The translations under genes were made by a program, and so were the position numbers. Under the pieces are notes generated by a model. That model was given only the letters and a program-made list of their open reading frames with translations, was not told where the DNA came from and made no database searches. Of a stretch of DNA of 64,000 nucleotides, positions 37,956 to 47,058 are shown piece after piece. Position 1 is the first letter of the stretch. Each line of letters opens with the position of its first letter. Origin of the DNA: CAVTQZ01 sp963737015. GTDB lineage: Bacteria; Actinomycetota; Acidimicrobiia; Acidimicrobiales; UBA8190. The DNA lies in assembly GCA_963737015.1 (NCBI GenBank), contig CAVTQZ010000001.1:744001-808000 (forward strand), written 5' to 3'.

Positions 37956-39215
37956 ATGAGAACTGAGGCGGCGGGTAGGAAGGTCGTGCTCGGGGTGACA
38001 GGGGGGATCGCGGCGTACAAGGCGGTCGAGGTATGCCGCCGGCTCGTGGACAGTGGGGCATACGTCGTGCCGGTCCTCACCGAGGACGCCCTTCGCTTCG
38101 TCGGTGAGGTCACGTTCTCGGCGCTTGCCTCGGAGCCCGCGCGTCACAGCCTTTTCACCGACGCAGATCCGATCCCGCACACCCGCCTCGGTCAGAGTGC
38201 CGACGTAGTGGTGGTCGCGCCGGCGACGACGCGGTTCATCGGTTGTTACGCCGCCGGAATCGCCGACGGCCTTCTCACGGCGACCGTCCTCGCCACACGG
38301 GCACCGGTGGTGATCTGCCCAGCGATGCACACGGAGATGTGGGAGCACCCCGCGCTGCAGGAGAACCTCTCCACTCTTGTTCGAAGAGGGGTCCACGTCG
38401 TCCCGCCGGCCGAGGGGAGATTGGCGGGAGGTGACAGCGGCGCGGGGCGCATGGCCGAACCGGTGCACATCGTCGACGCCGTTCTCTCCGTGCTCGCAGG
38501 TGGGAGAGCTGACGCGCGCGAACAGGACCTCGCGGGGCTGCGCGTGCTGGTGAGCGCCGGGGGGACGCGTGAACCGATAGACCCGGTGCGGTTCATAGGG
38601 AACCGCTCGTCGGGTAAGCAGGGTCACACGATCGCAGACGCAGCCGCGTCGCGTGGCGCAACGGTGGTGCTCGTTACGACCACCGGAAGGCCGGGCCCAC
38701 CCGGATCCGCCGTGGAGCAGGTGGAAACTGCGCAGACCATGGAGACGGCGGTGATGAAACACGCCAAGGAAGCGGACGTCGTGATAATGGCCGCTGCCGT
38801 CGCCGATTTCCGGCCCAAGGACCCCGCAGGCACGAAGCTCTCTCGGTCGGAAGGACCCCCCGACATCGTCCTCGAGCCCACGCCCGACGTCCTCGCCGAG
38901 GTGGTTCGCAACCGCCGTGAGGGACAGGTGATCGTGGGCTTCGCCGCTGAGACCGGGGACCCTTCCGAGCGTGCGGCCGCCAAGCTGGCTGCCAAGCAGG
39001 TCGACCTGATCGTGGCAAACGACGTCTCTGCGCCACGGACCGGCTTCGATCACGAGACGAACGCCGTATCGATCCTCGGCAGCGACGGGACCCGCCGGGA
39101 GGTGGCTCTAGCGTCGAAAGTTGAGGTTGCTCACGCCGTTCTGGATACTGTGGTCGGCCGCCTCCGCGGCCACATCAATACTGTGAGTGGGGGCGGGGAT
39201 AGGAGCGACCGTTGA
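37956..39215 (+). CDS. coaBC: Bifunctional phosphopantothenoylcysteine decarboxylase / phosphopantothenate-cysteine ligase
   Basis: Two-step coenzyme A biosynthesis enzyme, 419 aa. The N-terminal CoaC flavoprotein domain has VVLGVTGGIAAYKAVEV, TRLGQSADVVVVAPATTRFIG and PAMHTEMWEHPA; the usual Asn of PAMNxxMW is His here. The C-terminal CoaB domain starts GLRVLVSAGGTREPIDPVRFIGNRSSGKQG and contains VIMAAAVADFRPK and FAAETGD. ATG 37956 is chosen because conserved sequence starts there. It ends with a TTGA overlap into metK. Confidence 0.95.
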   Translation: MRTEAAGRKVVLGVTGGIAAYKAVEVCRRLVDSGAYVVPVLTEDALRFVGEVTFSALASEPARHSLFTDADPIPHTRLGQSADVVVVAPATTRFIGCYAAGIADGLLTATVLATRAPVVICPAMHTEMWEHPALQENLSTLVRRGVHVVPPAEGRLAGGDSGAGRMAEPVHIVDAVLSVLAGGRADAREQDLAGLRVLVSAGGTREPIDPVRFIGNRSSGKQGHTIADAAASRGATVVLVTTTGRPGPPGSAVEQVETAQTMETAVMKHAKEADVVIMAAAVADFRPKDPAGTKLSRSEGPPDIVLEPTPDVLAEVVRNRREGQVIVGFAAETGDPSERAAAKLAAKQVDLIVANDVSAPRTGFDHETNAVSILGSDGTRREVALASKVEVAHAVLDTVVGRLRGHINTVSGGGDRSDR

Positions 39216-40408
39216 CCGCCAGCTACACCTTCACCTCCGAGTCGGTGACGGAGGGCCATCCGGACAAGATGGCCGACCAGATCTCGGACTCCGTCCTCGA
39301 CGCTGTCCTGGCAGCCGACCCGACCGGCAGGGTGGCTTGTGAGACCTTGCTCACCACCGGCCTCGTGGTCGTCGCCGGCGAGGTCACGACTCAGTGCTAT
39401 GTGGACATCCCGCGCGTTGTCCGTGACGTCGTCTGCGACATCGGTTACGACAGCGAAGGAAACGGGTTCAACGGAAGGACGTGCGGCGTCGTGGTGGCGC
39501 TTGACGAGCAGTCGCCCGACATAGCCCAGGGAGTCAACGCCGCCCACGAGGTGCGCACGGGCTCGGGCGGTGAGGACCAGCTCAACGCGCAGGGTGCCGG
39601 GGACCAGGGGATGATGTTCGGTTACGCATGTGACGAGACCCCTGACCTCATGCCCCTGCCCATCTGGCTGGCGCACAGGCTCGCACAACGCTTGGCGCAG
39701 GTCCGCAGGGTCGGGGTGCTTCCTTACCTGCGGCCCGACGGCAAGACACAGGTGAGCGTCCTCTACGAAGAGGGCCGCCCCGTGGCGCTCGACACGATTC
39801 TGGTCTCGACCCAGCACGCGTCGGGCGTGGACATCGAGACGTTGCTTCTACCCGACCTTCGCGAGCACGTGATCCACCCGCTCCTGCCCCCGGACCTCGA
39901 CTCGTCGAAGCTCAAGATGCTGGCGAACCCGACTGGCAGGTTCGAGCTCGGCGGACCTCACGCCGACACGGGCCTCACCGGGCGCAAGATCATCGTCGAC
40001 ACCTACGGTGGAATGGCGCGACACGGAGGCGGCGCCTTCTCGGGGAAGGATCCCTCGAAGGTCGACCGCTCGGCCGCCTACGCAGCGCGGTGGGTGGCCA
40101 AGCACGTCGTCGCCGCAGGAGCCGCAAATCGGTGCGAGGTTCAGGTCGCATACGCGATCGGAGTGGCTCGACCGGTATCACTCATGGTCGAGACCTTCGG
40201 TACGGAGAAGGTGGACCCACTGCGCATCGAGGCTGCGATCCGGGAGATCTTCGACCTGCGGCCGGCAGCGATAGTGCGTGATCTCGATCTGCTTCGACCC
40301 ATCTACCGTCGGACAGCGGCTTACGGTCATTTCGGTCGTAGCGACAAGGAGTTCACCTGGGAGGCGACCCCTCGCGTCGACGACTTGAAGCAAGCGCTCG
40401 GCCTGTAG
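39212..40408 (+). CDS. metK: S-adenosylmethionine synthetase
   Basis: Makes SAM from ATP and methionine. The 398-aa protein has SESVTEGHPDKMADQISD at the N-terminus, the central GAGDQGMMFGYACDETP, and GGMARHGGGAFSGKDPSKVDRSAAYAARW with the conserved metal and phosphate-binding residues. It starts with TTG 39212 (TTGA overlap with coaBC), preceded by AGGAG at about 39201-39205. No SAM riboswitch is visible; the gene is embedded in the operon. Confidence 0.97.
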   Translation: MTASYTFTSESVTEGHPDKMADQISDSVLDAVLAADPTGRVACETLLTTGLVVVAGEVTTQCYVDIPRVVRDVVCDIGYDSEGNGFNGRTCGVVVALDEQSPDIAQGVNAAHEVRTGSGGEDQLNAQGAGDQGMMFGYACDETPDLMPLPIWLAHRLAQRLAQVRRVGVLPYLRPDGKTQVSVLYEEGRPVALDTILVSTQHASGVDIETLLLPDLREHVIHPLLPPDLDSSKLKMLANPTGRFELGGPHADTGLTGRKIIVDTYGGMARHGGGAFSGKDPSKVDRSAAYAARWVAKHVVAAGAANRCEVQVAYAIGVARPVSLMVETFGTEKVDPLRIEAAIREIFDLRPAAIVRDLDLLRPIYRRTAAYGHFGRSDKEFTWEATPRVDDLKQALGL

Positions 40409-40423
40409 TCGGCCGATGAGTCG

Positions 40424-42258
40424 GTGGCAGGTCGCGTAGCACGCGTCCTGCCCGACGCGCCCTCCGTCGGGAAGACGTTCGACTACGCGGTTCCTCCGTC
40501 TTTGAACGACCTCGTGGAGGTGGGGACCGAGGTCCGTGTCCCGCTCCACGGAAGGGTGGTCACCGGATGGGTGGTCGAATGCGACGTCGATCCACCACCG
40601 GGGGTATCCCTGCGTGCGATCGAAAAGGTGCGCGGCATCGGCCCACCGCCGTCTGTCGTCGACCTGGCTTGGTGGGCACATTGGCGATGGGCCGGCCCGG
40701 CGAGCACTTTCATGAAGACGGCTTCTTCACCGAAGATCGTCCGTCGACTGCCTCCGCAGAGGGTAGGAGGCCCCGCTCCGGAGGCCGCAAAGAGGGCAGG
40801 GGGAGAATTGGCGGACCTGGTTACCGCCGCCTTCTCCTCGCAACGCACCGTCTTGCGTGTCCCACCCGCGACGGATTTCCTCAGCCTGGCTCTCGCTGCG
40901 TCGCGACTGGTCGATCGGGCGACGGCGGGCGCAGGCGTTCTCGTACTCGTCCCATCACACAAGCAGGCGGGCGACCTCACCCGGCGGCTCCGCCAATGCG
41001 GCGTGGCCACAGCTCTTCTTCCCGACGACTGGGACGTGGCCAGAGTCGGCGGCTGTGTCGCCGTCGGGACCCGCGCGGCTGCGTTCGGGCCGCTCCCGAA
41101 ACTGCTCGGTGCTCTCGTCCTCGACGCTCACGACGAGAGCTATTACGAACAGCGGGCTCCGACGTGGTGCGCATGGCGCGTTGTCAGCGAGCGGGCGGGG
41201 CGCGACCACGCACCGTGCGTCTTCGCGTCTCCTTGTCCCACACTCGACCTGATGAGCGTCGCTTCACCTGTCTTTGTTCCCCGTGTCGCGGAGCGCGGGG
41301 GATGGGCGGCGATAGAGGTGGTCGACCGTCGCAGCGACGATCCGCGCACGGGGCTCTTCTCGGAGAGGGTCGTGAGGTTGGTGCGCTGGGCCGCCGAAAG
41401 GAATTCGCGAAGGGTTCTGTGCATCTTGAACCGAACCGGACGCGTGCGGCTGCTCGCCTGCGCCGCCTGCGGCGAGCTGGCAAGGTGCGAGCAGTGCAGC
41501 GGCGCGCTCGAGCTGACCGGAGACGAGGGTGCGAACCATCTCCGTTGCAGGCGCTGCGGCGCCGAGCGACCGGTCGTGTGCGCGCGCTGCGGCGCGGGAC
41601 GAATGAAGTTCTTACGTCTTGGCGTCTCGCGGGCGCGCGAGGAATTCGGAGGCACTCGCGGGAGCCGCAGTACAGGAGGTGTGGGGTGAGCCGGCGACGG
41701 CAGGCACCCAGCCACCCGAGATCACGGCTCGGGTAGTGATCGGCACCGAAGCCCTGCTCCATCGTTCCCGAAAAGCGGACGCCGTTGCTTTCCTGGACTT
41801 CGACTCGGAGCTCATGGCTCCGCGTCTGCGCGCGATCGGAGGAGGCCCTGGCGTTGTTGGCTCGCGCGTCGCGGGTGGTGTCCGGCTCCACGGAGTTGCC
41901 GGCGGCGTCGGGGCGTTCTGCAGGAAGGATCCTCGTGCAGACGCGCCTTCCCGGGCACGAGGTCCTCGCGTCGGCGGTCAGTGCCGATCCGGGACGACTC
42001 ACGTCGTCAGAGCTGTCAGTGAGACGCGCTCTTTCGCTTCCTCCTTTCAGCGCGATGGCAGCGATTTCGGGCCCGACGGCAGAGGAATACGGCCTATCCG
42101 TCCGTGCGACGGCACCCCACGACGTCGAGGTGAACGGTGCATCGAACGGTACATGGTGGGTGAAGGCGCCCGGACACGACTCGCTGTGTGACGCTCTTGC
42201 GGCAGTACCGAGACCGCGCGGACGCCTGCGAGTCGAAGTGGATCCGTTGAGAGCGTGA
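40424..42258 (+). CDS. priA: PriA-like primosomal protein N', helicase-degenerate (two frame disruptions)
   Basis: Replication-restart protein homologue. The N-terminal 3'-DNA-binding domain reads VARVLPDAPSVGKTFDYAVP. In place of Walker A and DEAH it has VLRVPPATDF and LDAHDESYYEQR, so ATPase activity is unlikely, as known for actinobacterial PriA. A zinc-binding region shows CAACGELARCEQC and CRRCGAERPVVCARCG. The frame shifts by net +1 near 41643-41650 (SRAREE joins LEALAGAAVQEVWG) and again near 41835-41841 (APRLRA joins EEALALLARASRVVSG). With both corrected it is about 610 aa, ending RGRLRVEVDPLRA. I treat both as sequence errors. Confidence 0.88.
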
Positions 42259-42267
42259 ACCGTTAAC

Positions 42268-42849
42268 ATGCCGTCCGTGGCCAGCCATGTCATTCGCACA
42301 TACGGCGATCCTGTCCTGCGACAGCGGGCTCCGGAGGTCACCGAGATCGACGGACGCCTGAAGCTGCTCGCCGATGACATGGTGCAGACGATGTACGACG
42401 CACCCGGCGTGGGGCTGGCGGCACCACAGGTGGGGGTGCAGAAGCGCCTTTTCGTCTACGACCTCCACGACGACAAGGGTCCGCGCGCCGTCGTCAATCC
42501 GGTCATCTCAGAATCTCGTGGCGAATGGACATACGACGAGGGGTGCTTGTCGGTGCCGGGGCTCTCGTGGCCAATAGTGCGGCCGAAGGAGCTCCATCTC
42601 ACGGGACTCGACCTCGATGGCAATGAGGTGTCGATCGAAGCCGACGAGTTCGAGGCGCGTGTCTATCAGCACGAGCTGGACCACTTGGACGGCGTGCTTC
42701 TGATCGACCGGCTCGATCCCGACACGCGCAAGGAGGCGATGAAGATCCTCCGCGAACGCGCATTGGGCCTTCCCGTGGTGAACGCCCGGACCGAAGAAGA
42801 GGAGCCCGCGGGAAGCGCCGGTGGCTCCGAGGAGGACCACAGGCTCTGA
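42268..42849 (+). CDS. def: Peptide deformylase
   Basis: Metalloprotease that removes the N-formyl group from nascent proteins. All three motifs are present: GVGLAAPQVG, EGCLSVPG (Cys metal ligand) and QHELDHLDG (two His ligands and the catalytic Glu). 193 aa with an acidic C-terminal extension (TEEEEPAGSAGGSEED). It starts with ATG 42268, 10 nt after priA, and partly overlaps the upstream open frame of fmt. Confidence 0.97.
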   Translation: MPSVASHVIRTYGDPVLRQRAPEVTEIDGRLKLLADDMVQTMYDAPGVGLAAPQVGVQKRLFVYDLHDDKGPRAVVNPVISESRGEWTYDEGCLSVPGLSWPIVRPKELHLTGLDLDGNEVSIEADEFEARVYQHELDHLDGVLLIDRLDPDTRKEAMKILRERALGLPVVNARTEEEEPAGSAGGSEEDHRL

Positions 42850-42862
42850 GGGATTTGAGCTG

Positions 42863-43756
42863 ATGGCCCGGCTCGCGTTCTTAGGTTCGCCCGAAGCAGC
42901 GGTGCCCTCACTTCGCGCCCTGGTCGACGCGGCCCACGAGATCGTCCTCGTCGTGAGTCAGCCCGACAAGCGCAGAGGCAGAGGTGGTGGCTCCGAACCG
43001 AGCCCGGTGAAGCGCTTCGCCCTAGAAGCCGGCCTACCGGTCAGCGATCGTGTCGATGACGTCGTGGCGAGCGGTGCCCAGCTCGGAGTGGTGGTCGCGT
43101 TCGGTCGCATCGTCCCTGTCCGTGTGCTCGACGTCGTGCCCATGGTGAACGGGCACTTCTCCCTTCTCCCACGCTGGAGGGGAGCGGCGCCTGTGGAGCG
43201 GGCGATCCTGGCGGGAGACGCGGCGACAGGTGTGTGCATCATGCGCCTGGAGGAAGGCCTGGACACCGGACCAGTGCTCGCGACGAGAGAGGTCCAAATC
43301 CGAAACGACGAGCGCGAGCACGCTTCGGAGCTCACGAGACGCCTCGCGGTCGTATCGGCCGAAATGCTCCTCGACTTGCTGGCACACGACCCTCTACCAC
43401 TCCCGCCCGGGGAACCTCAGGTGGGAGACGCGAGCTACGCACCGAAGATCGACCCCGCCGAGCTGCGGCTCGACTTCGACAGAAGCGTCGAGGTCCTCGA
43501 ACGAACGGTTCGCCTCGACCGCGCATGGACCACTTTCCGGGGTCAGAGGCTTCTCGTGCTCGATGCCATCGCTCACCCCCACACCACCCGAGAGTCTGAA
43601 ACTCTTCCGAACGGGACGCTTACCGGCACGACGGTTCGCGCCCGGGACGGGGATCTCGAGCTGCTCATGCTGCAGCCGTCGGGACGTCGTCCGCTTTCCG
43701 CCGGCGATTGGGTACGGGGGGCTCGTCCCGACACCTCCGAGAAGCTCGGTGAGTGA
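42863..43756 (+). CDS. fmt: Methionyl-tRNA formyltransferase
   Basis: Formylates initiator Met-tRNA using 10-formyl-THF. 297 aa: N-terminal domain ARLAFLGSPEAAVPSLRALV, cofactor and catalytic segment VNGHFSLLPRWRGAAPVERAIL (Asn and His), and Asp in LEEGLDTGPVL. The C-terminal OB-like domain begins near YAPKIDPAELRLDF. The ATG at 42863 lies just after the def stop. The next gene is rpe; rsmB (sun), which often follows fmt, is absent here. Confidence 0.96.
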   Translation: MARLAFLGSPEAAVPSLRALVDAAHEIVLVVSQPDKRRGRGGGSEPSPVKRFALEAGLPVSDRVDDVVASGAQLGVVVAFGRIVPVRVLDVVPMVNGHFSLLPRWRGAAPVERAILAGDAATGVCIMRLEEGLDTGPVLATREVQIRNDEREHASELTRRLAVVSAEMLLDLLAHDPLPLPPGEPQVGDASYAPKIDPAELRLDFDRSVEVLERTVRLDRAWTTFRGQRLLVLDAIAHPHTTRESETLPNGTLTGTTVRARDGDLELLMLQPSGRRPLSAGDWVRGARPDTSEKLGE

Positions 43757-43832
43757 TCGGTCGCGCGCCGACGCGACCGTCGGCCGGCGGTACCGCTTCG
43801 AATCGCCCGCGTCCCAGTAGGCTCCCAAGGTC

Positions 43833-44510
43833 GTGATACGCATAGCGCCCTCTTTGTTGTCGGCGGACTTCGGAGGTCTCGCAGAAGCGGTCGGGGAGGT
43901 GAGCTCAGAGGCAGATCTCCTGCACGTCGACGTCATGGACGGTCACTTCGTCCCGAACCTCACGATCGGTCCACCTGTGATCAAGTCGCTGCGCGCGCAC
44001 TCCGGGTTGTTCTTCGACTGTCATCTCATGATGACCAACCCGGGGGACTACCTCGAGGCTTTTCGCGATGCCGGCGCTGACGGGTGCACCGTGCACGTCG
44101 AGGTCGGAGACTCCGCGCCGCTTCTCGCCGAGGCCAAGGGTCTGGGGCTCCGAGCCGGGCTTGCCGTCAATCCGGAGACCCCCTTCGATGCGATTGATCC
44201 GTATCTCGCCGACGTGGACCTCGTGCTGTGCATGACGGTGCACCCGGGGTTCGGCGGGCAGAGTTTCATGCAAGAGGTCGTGCCGAAAATCGCGCGAACG
44301 AGGCAGGAGCTCGACCGGCGTGGCCTCACAGCAGATCTGGAAGTGGACGGGGGCATCGACGAGGACACTGCCCCGGTCGTGGTGCGCGCTGGCGCGCGTG
44401 TTCTGGTTGCCGGATCGGCGATCTTTGACGACCCCCGGCCCTGGGATGCCGCGCGGCGAATCCGCACGGTTGCGGAGGAGGCGCTGTCGAGCGGCCCGGT
44501 AAGCTCTTGA
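43833..44510 (+). CDS. rpe: Ribulose-phosphate 3-epimerase
   Basis: Interconverts ribulose-5-P and xylulose-5-P in the pentose phosphate pathway. The 225-aa TIM barrel shows IAPSLLSADF, LLHVDVMDGHFVPNLTIGP, FDCHLMMTNPGDYLEAF, MTVHPGFGGQSFM and LEVDGGIDEDTAPVVVRAGA. It starts with GTG 43833. Its stop is overlapped by the hisG TTG (TTGA). It is separated from fmt by 76 nt, in which I see nothing else. Confidence 0.97.
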   Translation: MIRIAPSLLSADFGGLAEAVGEVSSEADLLHVDVMDGHFVPNLTIGPPVIKSLRAHSGLFFDCHLMMTNPGDYLEAFRDAGADGCTVHVEVGDSAPLLAEAKGLGLRAGLAVNPETPFDAIDPYLADVDLVLCMTVHPGFGGQSFMQEVVPKIARTRQELDRRGLTADLEVDGGIDEDTAPVVVRAGARVLVAGSAIFDDPRPWDAARRIRTVAEEALSSGPVSS

Positions 44511-45391
44511 GCAGCGTGCTGCGCCTCGTCCTTCCCAAGGGATCGCTCGAAGATGCCACTCTGGAGCTCTTTGCTGCCGCCGATCTGAGCGTGCAGCGAG
44601 GCTCCAATGTCGACTATCGGGCCCGAATCGACGATCCGCGCGTCGAGGAAGTGAGGATCCTGCGTCCACAGGAGATCCCGAACTACGTGGCTCGTGGTCT
44701 GTTCGACGTAGGGATCACCGGTAGAGATTGGGTGGAGGAGACGGGCGCGGACGTCGTCTCGCTCTGCGAGCTGGCCTATTCGAAGACGACGCAGAACCCG
44801 ATCCGGCTCGTGCTCGCCGTCGCGAGAGATTCGGATGTGGCAGCGGTCTCGGATCTCGCGCCAGGCGCGCGCGTCTCGACGGAATACCCGGAGCTGACGA
44901 GGCGGTGGCTCGAGAAGCAAGGGGTTCAGGCAGAGGTCACCTTGTCTTATGGAGCGACAGAAGCGAAGGTGCCTGAGATCGCAGACGCGGTGGTCGAGCT
45001 CACGGAGACCGGGCGCGCACTAGCGGCGGCGGGGCTGCGGATCGTGGACACGGTGCTCGTCTCGCGCACCGAGATGATCGCAAATCCGGCTTCCGCAGCG
45101 AATGACACGAAGAGGCACGCCATGGAACAGCTGAGAACCTTGCTCCAAGGCGCGCTCGAGGCACGAGGCAAGGTTCTCTTGAAGCTCAACGTGTCGAAGG
45201 AACAACTCGAGGCCGTCGTGGCCGTGTTGCCGGCTATGAAGGCGCCGACGGTTTCGGAGTTGTCCGGTGGGGGTGCTTACGCACTCGAGACCGTCGTGCT
45301 CAAATCAGACGTGAACGTATTGATACCGGCTCTGAAGGACAGGGGGGCGACCGATATTCTCGAGCTCCCTCTGTCGAAGATCGTCCACTGA
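44507..45391 (+). CDS. hisG: ATP phosphoribosyltransferase, long form
   Basis: First and feedback-regulated step of histidine synthesis, condensing ATP and PRPP. The 294-aa protein has LRLVLPKGSLEDATLELF, DVGITGRDWVEE, LSYGATEAKVPEIADAVVELTETG, and a C-terminal regulatory (ACT-like) domain with LLKLNVSKEQLEAVVAVLPAMKAPTVSEL. Long forms do not need HisZ. It stands alone: no hisE or hisI is adjacent. TTG 44507 overlaps the rpe stop. Confidence 0.96.
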   Translation: MSSVLRLVLPKGSLEDATLELFAAADLSVQRGSNVDYRARIDDPRVEEVRILRPQEIPNYVARGLFDVGITGRDWVEETGADVVSLCELAYSKTTQNPIRLVLAVARDSDVAAVSDLAPGARVSTEYPELTRRWLEKQGVQAEVTLSYGATEAKVPEIADAVVELTETGRALAAAGLRIVDTVLVSRTEMIANPASAANDTKRHAMEQLRTLLQGALEARGKVLLKLNVSKEQLEAVVAVLPAMKAPTVSELSGGGAYALETVVLKSDVNVLIPALKDRGATDILELPLSKIVH

Positions 45392-45420
45392 CCCCTGACA
45401 GGTCATCCAGCCCTGAAAAT

Positions 45421-45666
45421 ATGACCCGAATGTCCAGCAGGCTGTTGCGTGGCGTCGTGTCGGAGTTCGACGAACCCCGTGGGCTCGGCGTTTTGGAAGC
45501 GCAGGACGGCGAGCGCTTCGTCTTCCACTGCACCGCCCTCGCAGACGGCAGCCGCACTGTCGATGCCGGTAGCGAGGTCGTCTTCATGACAGCACCGGGC
45601 CATCTAGGGCGTGTGGAGGCCTCACAAATCTTCGTGGTCTTCGGATCCTCCACGTCGGCGACCTGA
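45421..45666 (+). CDS. Cold-shock-domain-like protein
   Basis: 81-aa protein, from about residue 10: RGVVSEFDEPRGLGVLEAQDGERFVFHCTALADGSRTVDAGSEV. The pattern of small beta strands resembles a cold-shock OB fold (GxVxxFxxxxGxGFI...DVFxH). The RNP1-type aromatics are altered (RGLGVLEA in place of KGYGFI), while the FVFH segment is kept. It may bind single-stranded nucleic acid weakly or not at all. It lies between hisG and the convergent DUF1844-like gene. Confidence 0.65.
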   Translation: MTRMSSRLLRGVVSEFDEPRGLGVLEAQDGERFVFHCTALADGSRTVDAGSEVVFMTAPGHLGRVEASQIFVVFGSSTSAT

Positions 45667-45709
45667 CGGCTCGGGCGAGGAGGGCGCCCTCGTACCTATC
45701 GGGCAGCCG
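45667..45709. terminator. Possible bidirectional terminator between convergent genes
   Basis: CGGCT (45667-45671) can pair with AGCCG (45705-45709), and CGAGG (45676-45680) with CCTCG (45688-45692), giving a two-part hairpin in the 49-nt gap between the convergent genes ending at 45666 and 45716. There is no T-tract. Low certainty. Confidence 0.35.
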
Positions 45710-45715
45710 AAAGCT

Positions 45716-46192
45716 TCAGTTTCCGGCGTCCGCGTCATCACTCGTCGCGTTGTCAGCACCATCGGCTGCGCCGCCGATCTGGACGAAGGCCAATCGGATC
45801 TGTGCGAGAGCGTCCTCGAGAGACCTTTCTGCTTGTCCGAGACGTCCTTTTAGCCCTTCGACCACTGCAGCCATCGCATCGATGGCGAGGCGCGCGTCGC
45901 GTAGTCCGGGTGGTGACTGCGAGAGGTGTATGGCCGCGAGCTCGAAGAGCCCGTACACATGGTTCGCGACCACAACCTCGGCGGGGGTGGAGACGAGCTG
46001 GTTCCGCAGCTCTTCGAGGCGCTCCTCCATCTGTTGCGCCTCTTCCTGTGTGAGCTCGTCACCTCGATCTGGTCCGGGCCCTGACGGCCCCGAGCGCGCA
46101 GACGTCGTCTGCGGCTGCGCTACGCCGGTGTCACCCGTCATGGGATCGCGCCCGACCGGGTGTTCGCCTCCAGGGGTCCAAAGACTGCTCAT
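45716..46192 (-). CDS. DUF1844-like protein
   Basis: Small helical protein commonly encoded beside infC in actinobacteria. The acidic, Gln/Glu-rich region EEAQQMEERLEELRNQL is followed by VYGLFELAAIHLSQSPPGLRDARLAIDAMAAVVEGLKGRLGQAERSLEDAL, which fits the DUF1844 helical pattern. The C-terminus is acidic (GADNATSDDADAGN). ATG 46192 is preferred because a TACGCT -10-like element lies 7 nt upstream, suggesting a leaderless transcript; ATG 46141 is an alternative. Function unknown. Confidence 0.75.
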   Translation of the reverse strand: MSSLWTPGGEHPVGRDPMTGDTGVAQPQTTSARSGPSGPGPDRGDELTQEEAQQMEERLEELRNQLVSTPAEVVVANHVYGLFELAAIHLSQSPPGLRDARLAIDAMAAVVEGLKGRLGQAERSLEDALAQIRLAFVQIGGAADGADNATSDDADAGN

Positions 46193-46376
46193 GACTGGTA
46201 GCGTATTGTGATGGAAAGGCAAAGCGGGGCAGCGCCGATGATGCGCCCCCACCCGGCCACTGTGATGGTGCGCCGGGTCGTGATCGTCGATTAGGACGTG
46301 ACCGAAGGCGTGGTCCCCGCTTCCGCTCGAGACCTGGGAAAGCCCTAGGACTCGCCGAGGACAGGAGGGCCTTCGC
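46193..46376 (+). promoter_or_regulatory. Divergent promoter and infC leader region
   Basis: A 184-nt gap between the DUF1844-like gene and infC. It contains an imperfect hairpin CCTGGG-AAAG-CCCTAGG at about 46333-46349, shortly before the infC Shine-Dalgarno AGGAGG (46363-46368). The hairpin could be part of autoregulation of the infC-rpmI-rplT operon, but I see no established L20-leader structure with certainty. Confidence 0.35.
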
Positions 46377-47057
46377 ATCGCCAGCCCCGTAACAACAGAC
46401 GAGACGAGGATCAACGAGCGTATCCGCGCACGCGATGTTCGTGTAGTGGATCCGAACGGCGAACAGCTCGGGATAATGCCCCTTCCCGACGCATTGACCC
46501 TGGCCCGTGAACAAGATCTGGATCTCGTCGAGGTCGCGCCGCAGAACGAACCGCCGGTCTGCAGGATCATGGACTACGGAAAGTACAAGTTCGACGCGGC
46601 GCAGAAGGCGAAGGAATCCCGGCGTAAGACCGCGAGTGTCGGAATCAAGGAGATGAAGTACAGGCCGAAGATCGGCCCAGGCGATTTCGAGACGAAGACC
46701 CGACAGGTGCTCAAGTTCCTGAACGAAGGACACAAGGTGAAGGTGACGATCATGTTCCGCGGCCGTGAGGTCTTCCATCCGGAGCTCGGCCGCAACATCC
46801 TCGACCGCGTCGCCGAAGAGGTAGACGGGGCCGCGAGGATCGAGTCCGAGGCGAGGCTCGACGGTCGGAACATGATCATGGTCCTCGCCCCTGACAAGCG
46901 GGCCAAGCAGTCGGCGGCCGCGCGTGCCGGGCGCGAGCAGACTCCGGAGACGGCCAGTCCGAGCGCCGGTCCTGGGGGCGATACCGAGGTGCCGACGCAG
47001 TCCGGCGCTGCGTCGCCGGGGGTCGTGGCGAACGGCCAGGACGGAAGAGGTAGTTGA
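46377..47057 (+). CDS. infC: Translation initiation factor IF-3, apparent ATC start
   Basis: Binds the 30S subunit and checks start-codon fidelity. The conserved N-terminus TRINERIRARDVRVVDPNGEQLGIMPLPDAL begins well before the first canonical codon (GTG 46446). The in-frame ATC at 46377 is preceded by AGGAGG (46363-46368) with 8-nt spacing, matching the AUU/AUC starts known for infC. The core includes NEPPVCRIMDYGKYKFDAAQKAKESRRK and the C-terminal KFLNEGHKVKVTIMFRGRE. The tail (TPETASPSAGPGGDTEV) is low complexity. About 226 aa. Confidence 0.93.
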   Translation: MASPVTTDETRINERIRARDVRVVDPNGEQLGIMPLPDALTLAREQDLDLVEVAPQNEPPVCRIMDYGKYKFDAAQKAKESRRKTASVGIKEMKYRPKIGPGDFETKTRQVLKFLNEGHKVKVTIMFRGREVFHPELGRNILDRVAEEVDGAARIESEARLDGRNMIMVLAPDKRAKQSAAARAGREQTPETASPSAGPGGDTEVPTQSGAASPGVVANGQDGRGS

Positions 47058-47058
47058 G

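Noticed and set aside
42849..43832. rsmB between fmt and rpe
   Set aside because: The gap holds only fmt and 76 nt of non-coding sequence; no methyltransferase motif is present.
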